Below, piece after piece: positions 47,466 to 57,429 of a stretch of 61,345 nucleotides of DNA. The notes below the pieces were generated by a model. It was not told the origin of the DNA. It did not search any database and worked only from the letters and a program-made list of their open reading frames with translations. How positions within the stretch are numbered: position 1 is the first letter of the stretch; the number at the start of each line of letters is the position of its first letter. This stretch comes from Chromera velia (Eukaryota; Sar; Chromeraceae), in NCBI GenBank assembly GCA_018398765.1, contig JAHBMJ010005237.1:1-61345 (forward strand), written 5' to 3'. The position numbers and the translations under genes were made by a program.

Positions 47466-47471
47466 TAGAAT

Positions 47472-47550
47472 TCTGCCGATGGTGGGACTCGAACTCGGGA
47501 CCTCTCGGTCCGAGCTTCTCATCCTGACCACTAGGCTACGGAGGCTGGGT
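47472..47550 (-). repeat. tRNA-derived SINE-like sequence
   Basis: The minus strand reads GCCTAGTGGTCAGGAT (a near-perfect box A and D-arm, as in Glu/Asp tRNAs), GAGAAGCTCGG, then GAGTTCGAGTCCC (box B). The T-stem does not pair well and the acceptor stem does not close, so a functional tRNA is unlikely. It has the same order and spacing as 44592-44670. Confidence 0.55.
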
Positions 47551-48416
47551 CCTCACTTAGAGATCATCTTTACCTGGTTCTTGTCTTTTCTTATCTTTTT
47601 ACTTCTTTTTATCTTCATTTTCAATCGTTCAGTCTGGTTTAGTCTTGTCTCTTTGTCTAAGTAAAATGTTTAATTCTTTGCATCTTTTCTTATTATTTTC
47701 TATCATTTTCCTATACTTTTTTATTTTATCTTCTAATACTTTTGACATCACTTTATACCATTTTCTCATACTTTTTCTATCATTTTTCTTTCTTTAATTT
47801 TTTTCTTTAAACTTCATTCTCTTATATGTCTAGACTAGCATATAGCATGGCTCTTAGGTGAGGGTCTTCCATCCGATCCACTTCACCTGATAGCGGTACC
47901 CTCTTCCACAAACAACTCAGTCGAAAATCTTGTCTAGAATCTTCTCTATTTCACAACCGAACACCAAACAATCGAACACCATACTCCCTAATATACTACC
48001 TCTTACTTCTCTTTCTTTCTTTATATTTTTTCCTTTTCTGGGTCGGCTGGGAGATCTAGTTGTCTTTGTGTGCTTTCTATTGATACATACACCTGGTATC
48101 TATAAATATATTAAATAGTGTATTAACTTGAATCTAGATGTTATTTTCTGGATTATTAATTTTTAGCTGTTTTTAAAATGTGAATAGAAATATAAGTCAT
48201 AAGTCGTCTTAAGTGATGTGGTGGTGCCCTGGAGCTCTATCACTGTTTTGTCTTATAGAGGTCATTCCCAAATATATAAATAATTACTTATTAAACGTAA
48301 TTATAATCACGAATCTTCGATGATCGTTTCTGTAGATCTTTAGACTGCTATAGCAGCATACAACCATGAGCAGGGCCACTCACAACACAAGTTACACAAC
48401 ATAAGAAGGAGGAGAG
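47551..48416. other. AT-rich intergenic region
   Basis: Pyrimidine-rich CTTTTTATC-type sequence up to about 47820, then AT-rich DNA. No gene was seen. The last part is likely the 3' UTR of the minus-strand gene that follows. Confidence 0.5.
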
Positions 48417-49307
48417 TCAGAAGACAGGAGTAAGGACGAGGTCTAGGACGAGGTCCTCCATCAACCCCTGGAGGTCTACAGGGTGCACCTCCACCTTGCC
48501 AGACTCTAACCGTAAAGGAGGGGCAGACATAAAGCGCTCCAGGTACTCAGGTGCGATCTGGCTTCTGTACAGTTCGTGGGCCTCTGGAGGGGGGGCCAAG
48601 CAGATGCACACAACAAATTGGCCGTTCATCGCCTCTTTGTGGAAGAAGGTGAACTTCTCCTGAGGCACCCCGTCAACAAAAATTTGGGCTTCTGTTGTTG
48701 CAGGGGCTTCCTTGTCGTCGGGAAATTCACACCGCAAACGTTCTGGTGCCACGTAGAGGCCTGTGCCAAAGCACTTGACATAGGCTTCCTTCATAGTCCA
48801 AAGCCACATGAAACGTTTCAACTGTTTTTGCTCATCTGGATCACCCCGGATGTACTCCCATTCACTCTCTTGGAACGTTCCTCTGAGACTTGAAAAGAAA
48901 TCTGCCACAGATCGCCCAGCTCTGGGCACTTGGTATTTCATAATATCAACTCCCACAAGATAAAGGGAAGCCCCCATCACGACCATGTCATTGTCATGCC
49001 CAACGTTGAAGTGCATGAACTCCTTCGGACTTCCACGAGGCTTCCAAATCGGTTTCTTTCCCGACTTGTCCCTCTCAATCTCAATTTCCTGATGGGGTGT
49101 AGACGCGAATTTTGAAATCGCATCCCGCATCAGGAGACGGCTTGCCAAGGCCATCTTCTTGTCGGCATCAAACTTGAACCTGTAGACGGCTGTAATCTCA
49201 GACTCTGGCAGGACTGCGTCACAGGTTTCTTTGGCGAGGTCATCCATTTGCACAGCCGAGGTATCGCAGAGCCAGAGGTGCACTTTACCGTCAGAAAAGT
49301 CAATCAT
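48417..49307 (-). CDS. 4'-phosphopantetheinyl transferase (Sfp/AASDHPPT type)
   Basis: An intronless frame of 296 residues from the ATG at 49307. The frame is open 16 codons further up but with only a GTG there. The enzyme moves the phosphopantetheine arm of CoA onto a serine of carrier-protein domains (fatty acid, polyketide or lysine pathway enzymes), probably in the cytosol. Diagnostic motifs in order: ASRLLMRDA, RDKSGKKPIW (GKP-type), FMHFNVGHDND (FNxSH-type, with G for S), VGVDIMKY (the Mg-binding GVDxM) and FMWLWTMKEAYVKCFGTGL (the W-x-x-KEAxxK signature). Length and order match the AASDHPPT/Sfp family of about 230-330 residues. It has no frame lesions, so it is likely functional. Being intronless among intron-rich neighbours, it may be retroposed or acquired. 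Confidence 0.92.
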   Translation of the reverse strand: MIDFSDGKVHLWLCDTSAVQMDDLAKETCDAVLPESEITAVYRFKFDADKKMALASRLLMRDAISKFASTPHQEIEIERDKSGKKPIWKPRGSPKEFMHFNVGHDNDMVVMGASLYLVGVDIMKYQVPRAGRSVADFFSSLRGTFQESEWEYIRGDPDEQKQLKRFMWLWTMKEAYVKCFGTGLYVAPERLRCEFPDDKEAPATTEAQIFVDGVPQEKFTFFHKEAMNGQFVVCICLAPPPEAHELYRSQIAPEYLERFMSAPPLRLESGKVEVHPVDLQGLMEDLVLDLVLTPVF

Positions 49308-49739
49308 TTTTCTTCGTCTGGTGCTTTCTAATGAAAAGATTGATTGATGTTGCACATGCTTCGGCCTACACGATGGAAAAGCCTCCGCCAGAATGAAGAT
49401 TCATAATGACAAAGCACAGGTATCATTTGCAGAGCTGATGGTGAATCACACAGGCTTTCCGATGACGACTGTTTTGATGTCGATCACTTACTATAGACCC
49501 TGCCATACCCAGGATGATACCCTGCCATCTGACATCTGCCCTAGCTGTCTCAGATCGTCTCAGCACGTGCATGTGCTGAGTGCGATGTGCATGCGTCGAT
49601 CGGTTGGCATGCAGATTAAACCGCGCGAGTCATAGTTTATATTAATAGTTTGGTCGGGGTGCGCCTGTGCGCCGGGTACGCCAAACATGGCCAACCCCCC
49701 CACTAGCATGCATGGTTAGCGTTGGTCTGCTTTGTGGCA
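49308..49739. other. Spacer between the transferase gene and the transposon
   Basis: Presumed promoter region of the minus-strand transferase. It has no TATA box clear enough to call and no gene. Confidence 0.4.
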
Positions 49740-50205
49740 TTATGGCCCCGGAAAGCGAAGCGGGGGGCACTTAGAAAACAGAAATACCCCATGCAGCCCA
49801 CGTGCGTGCACGCTGTGGCCCCGGAAAGCGAAGCGGGGGGCACTTAGAAAATAGAAATACCCCAGCCCACGTGTACGCTGTCTTTCGGTAAAAACCTGGC
49901 CCCGAAAGGCTGAATGTGCACCAAATGTACGTACGTCAGGTGTCTTTCGCCAAAAAAAGGCCCCGGAAAGATCCCGCCCCAAATGGTCCAGAAAAGCGTG
50001 CATGAACCCGCGTCCTCATGCATGCGTACGTCAGTAGCCTCGGAAAGTAACAGGCTGCATCCCCGGACTTTTTTCCTAGGGGAAGGGGGATTCTGCGGCT
50101 TTTCCCGTGGGGGGGGGGGGTCAGCACGACCGTCTGATCAGCTGGCTGGCGTGCGTTAATCGTGAAGTTCTCATTTTTCTTGCTTTCCAGGGCCGTTCGC
50201 AAGCT
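49740..50205 (+). repeat. Left LTR-like direct repeat of the transposase element
   Basis: It shares with 52437-52860, in the same orientation, segments such as CTTTCGGTAAAAACC, GCTGAATGTGCACCAAAT, CCAAATGGTC, GTGACAGGCTG-type, TTTTTTCCT.GGG, GATCGGCTGGCTGGCG-type and GTGAAGTTCTCATTTTTC. An inner unit (GAAAGCGAAGCGGGGGGCAC, about 72 bp) is doubled here. The 3' end supplies the splice acceptor (ttgctttccag) of the transposase exon at 50191. Confidence 0.8.
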
Positions 50206-52402
50206 TAGATTTGGAGCAGATGATACGTGACCTGCTCTTACTGGATGACATCAAAGAGGTGAGTCAGTTTCAACCTGCTGGGTTAAGTTGGATAAACATG
50301 CAGTCTTCGCTGAACTTTTGTTTTCGCTTCCTTCTCTTTCTTTGCAGAAGTGGAAATTTGCAGAGCCTGTCGACCCCAACGACCCCAACTCCCTCGCCCC
50401 TGACAAGATGGAATCCATATTCGATAGAGATGTATACCGGACTCATCCGTTGGTGCTTGAGTGGTCGAACGATCTGAGAGCTGAACAACAGGGGCAGCTT
50501 TCTTCGTTTAGAGTTGCACCCCAGAGATGGTCCCGCACTGCTAAGGCAGATGAGTGGGAGCGCAATCGACCTGCTGATGATGACTCGTGGGTTGCTGAAG
50601 TAGAAAAGGAGGAGGAGGAAGAGGAAATACGTGCACAGGTGCCAGAACTGGAAGGGAATTATGATGGAGACAGTGAGGGTGGGGGTGATTCACCAAGGGG
50701 TCATCTGACGTCCTATAAGGACGAACAGCTGAATCGAGAGGTCTACGACTACGGGCGACTACTGCCGCTGTTACTAATGTTTTGGGGGATGGCAAATGAT
50801 GATGCCATAGTGTAAAATCCCCTGGTGAACGATCCAACAAAGTCACTGCAGTGGGAGTTCTACTGCTTGAATCTGGAGGGGGCAAGGCGATGGACATTCT
50901 GTCTGCTGTATTGTGCTGTTGCCCTGTATCAACTCAAGGAGGCATATAACAGCGTAGAGGGAGGGATTGATACCATCGCAGAAGACATTGTTTTTTTTAA
51001 TATGCGTTGTCTGGCTGAGGGCATTCCCATGCGAACAGTTTGGGGAGACAGGATGGTTAAGGGTGCCTTACTTGCAGGAGTTTTTGACATGCCTGCGTTC
51101 TCTCTGAATACGAGAGAGAAAGACATCTCAAGTGCACATAGATGTTGCCCCCATTGCAATTTCCTGAGTTTTAAGCTTTTAGAGTCTGGCTGGTGGTGCA
51201 TTGGCTGCCGTTTCATTTCTATCGGGGAGTTCGAAAGTAATTTGAGAGAGCGAAAGCGTCTCTTGGACGGTGGGGGGACTGCAAAAGAGGCAGAGGCACA
51301 TTCAAAGAAGACAAGGGTGAAGAGAGAGACGCCTTGGTTAAGGCTGTATAGATTCACTGGGGTCCACTTTCTCTTTGTTTTTCTCATCGATCTGATGCAC
51401 ATCACTTTGGAGGGCGTTCTGCGCTTTCACGTGTTTTGTATCCTCAGGTGGTTTGTGGACGCGAAATTGATCTGTGTACGGCCGAAACCGAAGAGAAGGA
51501 CAGTGGTTGGCAACAGAAGAGCACGGGATAGCCAAGACCGGGGGTTGGACATCAACGAATGGCTGAGCCGTGTGAAGTACTCACGTGCAGAGTCGACCTC
51601 TGTCGTATCCAAAATCAGAGACAGTCAGTTGGATCGATCAAAAGCGACTTTCATAACTTCTGCCGCAAAGATGTTGCACTTTTTTCCGATCCTTTTGGCG
51701 CTCTTGTACGAAGCTCTCCCTTCTGGGGCTGATCCTTTGTTCTTGATCGCCCGCCGGCATGCTGACTATTATGAGGCTCACTGCCAGATTTTGGAGTTTG
51801 TGTTCTGCAACTCGATCCGGAGGTCTTGGCTCACCTGGTTGTCGTCCCTGGTTGAGTCCTTTCTTGCTCTCTTCTATGCCTTGTACAACCTTGGTGAGAA
51901 GCCCAAACTCCATACATACACGCATTTTGCCTGGCTGCTTCGTCAGTTTGGTCCTCTGAAACAGATCTGGAATTTTGTAACAGAGGGGATGCACCAATTC
52001 CCAAAATCCTTCATTCAAAAAGGCGGCTCAAATCGAGCGAAAATCAACAGGCAGACAGTATCGGGCTGGGTGTTTTCGTTCTTTTTGAATTTGTTTGGAA
52101 ATATTGAACCCAAGAAAACTTCTTCTTATGCAATAGATAAAGCAGAACGAGGCACTATGGTTCGTTTTGATGGTGTTTTTTGGAGGGTCGATGAGGTGAA
52201 CGAGACATCTATTCAGCTCCATCCTCTCCGTGTGGAAGAGCCTGCCCCCTTTTTTCCTGTTCTGTTGGCCTTCAAGGACAGTGAAAAAGCGCCCAGACGC
52301 ACGTTGCATGCTCAGGAGAAAAGATTTCTTTACGTTTCAAACTTGAAGTCAAAAAAGCATGCAGATGGATGGTGGTTGTTCCCAAATATGAGAAAAATTT
52401 AA
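50191..52402 (+). CDS. DDE-type transposase (CACTA/Plavaka/KDZ-like), one in-frame stop
   Basis: Exon 50191-50258 (encoding LDLEQMIRDLLLLDDIKE) joins in phase to 50348 onward. The frame then runs to 52402 with a single TAA at 50813-50815. The N-terminal part has acidic repeats after RTHPLVLEWSNDLR. After the stop, typical features appear: GVFDMPAFSLNT, then a zinc-type pair CCPHC...CIGC (108-128 of the second part), the signature FLIDLMHITLEGVLRFH (DxMHxxxEGV), and KLHTYTHF...LRQFGPLKQIW followed by EGMHQFPK, like the LH...HGPL...E..H.. block of Tnp2/Plavaka-type transposases. The catalytic acidic residues seem present, but the TAA would block the full protein unless it is read through or an artefact. 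Most likely a recently inactivated transposon. Confidence 0.72.
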
Positions 52403-52436
52403 ATAATTACTATAGTAGGAATTACTATAGCTTGCT

Positions 52437-52860
52437 TGCGTCAGATCTTTCGGTAAAAACCCGGCCCCAAAAAGCTGAATGTGCACCAAATATGCGTGTG
52501 TCAGATAGACTTCACACCCGATTACTCGATTTTGGCCTTAGAAAGCGAAGCGGGGGGCACTTAGAAAACAAAAATACAGCATGCACGGTATTTTTCACCA
52601 AAAAAAAGCCCCAGAAAGATTCCGTCCCAAATGGTCTAGAAAAGCATGCATGAACCCGCGTCGTCATGCATGCGTGCGTCAGTGGCCCTGAAAAGTGACA
52701 GGCTGTATCCATAGGCTTTTTTCCTGGGGGAGGGGGGGTTCTGTGGCTTTTTCCACGGGGGGGGGGGTCGGCGCAACTGCCTGATCGGCTGGCTGGCGAA
52801 CGTCAATCGTGAAGTTCTCATTTTTCTTGCTTTCCAAGGCTGTTCGCAAGCTTGCTTACG
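52437..52860 (+). repeat. Right LTR-like direct repeat of the transposase element
   Basis: Same orientation as 49740-50205 and about 85% alike over the shared blocks. The GAAAGCGAAGCGGGGGGCAC unit lies at a different place (inside, not before, the GTAAAAACC block). The acceptor is altered to ttgctttccaag. Confidence 0.8.
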
Positions 52861-53373
52861 TCAGATCTAGTGAGGTCTTGGACAAAAAACCCATACAAGC
52901 ATGCAGACTTGCGTCTATATATATGAGAAAATGATGATTGAGGGTTTTTTCATGTATGCCGCGTCCCCATATATGAGAGGCGGATCTAACCTAGTTTGTC
53001 GATTTGTTCCATCCTACGACTACTAGCGATGAAAATAGGCGTGACTTCGATCACCTTGATACAGCTGATCAATCGCGGCCTCACAACAGGTTGGACAATC
53101 AAAAGAGAGAGAAAAGAGACAGAGAGGATGCAGGGCAGAACCTTCGAAACCCTTCAGTTCTTTCATTGAAAAAAGGCTACCCTTTGAATCAGAAAGACTT
53201 TAGTTGTGCAGAGGTGCATCCCGCACGTCTTCCATCCTTTCAAAGAACTCCTCCTTTAAACACCTCCCATCAAAACTCTTTCTTTAAACTCAGTTTCCAA
53301 AACTTTTCCGATTCATTTGCTTGCACTTTTATCCATCCCTCTTCTGTCTTCTCGCATTGCTAAAGAAATTCTT
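52861..53373. other. Spacer, no gene
   Basis: Short frames on the plus strand lack domain or splice support. The fragment lies between the transposase element and the retrotransposon tail. Confidence 0.4.
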
Positions 53374-53871
53374 TCAGTTTGCGCCCTCCTGGTCAAAAGA
53401 CCCGGAGAACACGGCTACTTCCCTCCTGAGCAGATCCTTGGGCTGGAAGGGGCCTTTTGTGCCCCTCCTGCTGTGGATAGAGGACAGAAGGTTTGCTGCA
53501 ATAAAATGCTGCAGAGTGCAGGACAAGAGCTTGTAGTAGTGGTCCATCAACCTTGCTTGGACTGTTTCATCTCCCTCCCCACCCCTCACTCTCCCTGCCC
53601 CCAACTTTGCCACTTCTTTCAAAAACCTTACTACTCCCTCCCCTGGTCTTCCATAAGTTTCAAAAACAAGCGGCACAAAACGGAAACCGATTTCATGGCA
53701 GATCTCCCCATACCTGTCGTTCTTCACTTTCTCCATTCCCCTCGCTGCTGACCCTGCTGTTTTTGCAAATCGGCGCAGGCGGTTAGCATCGATGGAAAAT
53801 GGATGGGTGACAGCGACGTCGGCGAGCACTGTGTCTGTATATATGGGAAAAACATGCCTAAACGCCGTCAA
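53374..53871 (-). mobile_element. C-terminal fragment of a non-LTR retrotransposon ORF2
   Basis: The minus-strand frame contains LADVAVTHPFSID, then RYGEICHEIGFRFVPLVFETYGRPGEG and VVRFLKEV. This D-x-x-V-x-x-P ... Y-x-x-x-C-x-x-x-G-x-x-F-x-P-L-x-x-E-T-x-G layout is the conserved tail found after the reverse transcriptase in many algal and plant non-LTR elements. No RT motif is present upstream in this orientation, so it is a relic. It ends about 0.5 kb before an ankyrin gene on the other strand. Confidence 0.65.
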
Positions 53872-54403
53872 AATGCTCCAGCGGCATTGATAATCTGCAT
53901 CTCGATTGTCAGGCGCCGCCCTGCATAGATAGTTTATAGTTTATAGTTTGGTAGATGCACGCAGATGAAGCTGCATGCATGGGCCGCGCGCGAATGCGCG
54001 CGAGCTGGGTGAAATTGCATTTTCTTATTGCATTTGCTTAATTTGCATGCATGCGTATATATATCGATGTTTGCATGTATATGAATTAATGCAATCAAGC
54101 TGACACCTAGGTCCCCAATTCGGTCTGCAGCCTCTTCTCATCTACTTCTTGTGACTCCTTTGTGACGAATACACTTGCCCAAGTCGTGATCGGGGTCAGA
54201 TTTGTTCAGCATCAGTTGTTTTTTGTTCACACATCTGTGTCAGGCTACAGTGCCGCTACACAGTGTGAGACAGTCACAGAACCGATATATACACATTTTT
54301 CTGGTCGATCCCTGCTTTTCGACATTTCCCACAATCGGAAGAGGACAACCACCAGAAGCATTCGTTACAGGTGCAACTTCTTTCCGTGAGAGTCACGACA
54401 GAA
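53872..54403. other. Spacer upstream of the ankyrin gene
   Basis: AT-rich with ATGCATGC and TATATA words at 54040-54080, probably holding the 5' end or promoter of the ankyrin gene. A possible acceptor (cgttacag) at 54363-54370 precedes the coding frame. Confidence 0.4.
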
Positions 54404-56547
54404 ATGACTGAGGGCCAGACTGAGCACGTCGTCTTCGATGATGAAGAACTTCGGATTCTGCAGAGTTTCGACCGCTTTGAAGAGCGGCTTCGTTCTCTGG
54501 CTGATGAAGCGAGACAGAAAAGGGGCCTTCTTGCCAACGTCTTGATCAACAACAAGAAGACTGAGCAAGTAGAAGGCAGCGGTTGAACGGGAAAGATCCG
54601 TGCCCGTCACTTCGCGAAGGTCAAGGACAAAGAGCTGAAACACATTGAACACATCGACCAGCTCCGAGAAATGGAGAAAACTCTTCGGGCAGGTTTCTCT
54701 GCTCTTCTCTCTCACTTCTACAAAATCGATGTGTCCCCTCTCTTCGCGACTGATGTTGGTGAAGTGATCCGTTCCTTCCAAGTCGTATCTTCGGAGAAGC
54801 TCTGCCATGCCTTCGACACCTTCACTCGCACAGGAAGACCGGACGACTTTGCCCTTCTTCTGAAGGTCGGAGCCGCTTTAGATAATTTGGTCGATGGCAC
54901 CACGTTGCTCATGAGGGCTGTGTACAAAGGAAACCTTGAGGCTGTTCAGATGCTTCTGCGCGCAGGCGCTGCTACACACATAACAGCCAAAATAAAGTGC
55001 CCACAACTGCCTCTCCCCCCTCCTACCGATGATGATCTCTTCGGTCCCCCCCCCGCTGCCCTTGGTGGTCTCTTCGGTCCACCCCCTCCTGCCGGTGGTG
55101 GTCTCTTCGGTCCACCCCCCCCTGCCGGTGGTGGTCTCTTCGGTCCCGTTCACCCCCCCGTGCAAGCATCAGGGCAGGCCTCTGCAAGAGACACGGGCCT
55201 GACTGCACTTCACATCGCGTGCATGAGGGCTTGCCAGACCTCTGCCGAACTTCTGATCACCGAAGGGAAGGCAGATGTCAACGCAATGACAACTGCTGTA
55301 CGTGCAGTGTCCCTGATGGATATCAATTTCGAACCGCTGCTCGAACCCGTGAGCCCTCTCCACATCGCTGCCTTCAAGGGACCTGTGAGTCTCTTCAAGC
55401 TGCTCCTCTCCCACGGGGGGATCTCAAAGCAGCAATGCCGTTCGGAGGACTCAACGCTCTGCACTGTGCAGTCTTTGGGGGGCAGAAGGAGATTGCCGAA
55501 GTGATTCTTGATCACGGGGGGGATGTGGATGTAACGACTGAGCATGGGGAAACACCCCTGTCGCTGACTGTCACCCCTGTGAATTCCACCTTTACAGAGA
55601 ACAAAACTGAGATGGCAGAGCTTCTCCTTTCTCGGGGAGCGGACGTTTCTGTTGTTGACCACGTTGGTAAGACGCTTGTTCACCTGGCTGTTGAAGCCGC
55701 AAGCCCGACTCTTGTAGAGATGTTCATTGAAAAGGGGGTTGATGTGAATGTGAGGGAAGACAACCAGCAGACTGCCCTTTTTCCAATCGTTTACGGGGTT
55801 TTGGGCAGAGCGAGACAGTTCTCGTGGACCTTCCCCTGGGCTTTTGAGGCAGAGTTGGAAAGACTTTTCCGAAAACAGTCCTCTGCCTCTGCCGCTCTGA
55901 GGGGTATGATGCAGCTCCTTCCATTTGCCCCAAGCCTCTCGGAGGCCACACCCTCGACCATTCTCGAAATCAGCAAACTTCTCCTCTCGCACGGCGTTGA
56001 CCTTTCTCTGCCTGATTCCTCTGGTAGGACAGCATCGAGGATTGCTTCCGATTCGTGGAGGCTCCTTGAACCTCGCCTAGGTGCAGAAGCCGAAGGAATG
56101 CGCCGTCTCCTTCGGGTGCCAAAACCACCGAGAGGGGAGGGCCGACCCACCAGATCGATTTCAACCCAGTCTATTTTTCAAAATCTAGATCGAAACATGA
56201 GTTTTCTGTTTGGTTACACCGGGCCCCGAGCAGATGCGATAGAAGGCCCAAGGGGGTTTCCATATGATTCAAGCTCGGAGGACTCGGAGGAAGAAGCAGA
56301 CCTGTCGGAGTACAGTAGGGAGAGTGGGGAGTCGGGAGAGTCGGGATCTGACAGTGAGGAGGAGGAGAGGGATGAGGAGGGAGAAGGGGGGGACTTTGAG
56401 TCAGAAGGCGAGGAAGAGGAAGATGAGGAGGAGTCGGAAGAGGGGGAGGAGGAGGAATCAGAGTCGGGGGGATTGGAGGATACTGGCTGGGTCTATCGGG
56501 ATCCCAACGATGAGCACTGGGCTGCTCTGTGGGTGCCAGACCTTTGA
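54404..56547 (+). CDS. Ankyrin-repeat protein with FG-rich linker, frame broken twice
   Basis: The ATG starts MTEGQTEHVVFDDEELR. A TGA at 54584-54586 interrupts the frame, which then continues (KDKELKHIEHIDQLREMEKT). Ankyrin units follow: DGTTLLMRAVYKGNLEAVQM, TGLTALHIACMRACQTSAEL, VSPLHIAAFKGPVSLFKLLL, LNALHCAVFGGQKEIAEVIL, and others with DVNVREDNQQTALF and DLSLPDSSGRTA. Between units lies a tandem LFGPPPPAGGG linker. The C-terminus is very acidic (Glu/Ser) and ends WAALWVPDL. At the six-G run 55415-55420 the frame must shift by one; a seventh G would give the normal LLLSHGGDLKAAM. Ankyrin repeats bind proteins; the partner is unknown. It has no introns, unlike its neighbours. It is either a young pseudogene or an intact gene with two sequence errors. 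Confidence 0.7.
55027..55148 (+). repeat. In-frame 33-bp repeats encoding LFGPPPPAGGG
   Basis: Three to four near-identical units (TCTTCGGTCCACCCCCTCC-type) lie within the ankyrin frame. They create Phe-Gly and poly-Pro motifs between ankyrin units. Confidence 0.85.
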
Positions 56548-57429
56548 AATGTTCATTCCCCAATGAAGGTCTCTCTCATGCATGCAGTCTGACTGACTGT
56601 CTCTCGATCCGATCTCGACCATGCATGCAAGGACTCTCTGACTTTTTCCTGCGACTCCAGCCCAGAGTTAGCAGTCGAGAGCGTCGATCAAGAGATCATG
56701 TACAAGCTGCAGCTGCAAAGGGCATGAAGAAACATGATTGGTGTATATACGTGCATGCAAATGGCTTTGAATGTCTCCAAAGACCTCCCTCCGAGTCTGT
56801 TCCTGAGTCCTCATCCCATCCATGCACCAAAGCTGGCCTAAGGCTTCTGGAGTTCATCCACTTTCAGGAGGGGAGAGAACGAACCGGGCTTCTCAGCTGG
56901 CAGTGCGACAAGTTCAGCGTTCAAAAGCTATCAAAAACAAATGAATAAAAACAGAAAGATACAGAGATAATGAAGGTGAGGAGAAAGGCTGTGCCATGAT
57001 TCCTAAAAACTACACCCTCCTATTAAAGTCAGCGTCGAGACTCGAAAGTCCGGTGTAACGTTGAAAAAAAAAAATACAGCGAAAAGCACAGAAAAAAAAA
57101 ATAATTCACTCATGCATGCAGGTTCATGCAGTAGAATTGAAGCAAAACCTGATCAGACTGATCTATACTTAAGATCAAAGTTTAGCGAAGGCCGCGGCTA
57201 ACCAGATAGCCAAGCTAGCGGCCAACCTTTAACCTTACTTCAATGTAGAACTTTTTATAAAAACTATATACAATTCTACAAAAATTAAAAAAAAAGTAAG
57301 GAGCCTTTTGAGGGGGGAGACAATGGAGATGGTGGTGTTATGGGGGAGGAGCCCGAAACTGAAGTAGACAGACCGTGATTCGAACGGTCCTCTGAATGCA
57401 GACAAGAAGTCAAGCCCTGCGGAAAGAAT
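56548..57429. other. Intergenic region; weak tRNA-like T-arm at 57362-57395
   Basis: Mostly AT-rich without genes. On the minus strand 57370-57390 reads GACCGTTCGAATCACGGTC, which pairs as a T-arm-like hairpin with a box B word, but no box A or cloverleaf was found. Confidence 0.35.

Noticed and set aside
47472-47550. Functional tRNA gene (Glu/Asp-like)
   Set aside because: Box A and box B are good, but the T-stem and acceptor stem do not pair.
49308-49355. 16-codon N-terminal extension of the phosphopantetheinyl transferase
   Set aside because: It would need a GTG start. The ATG at 49307 is the first normal start.
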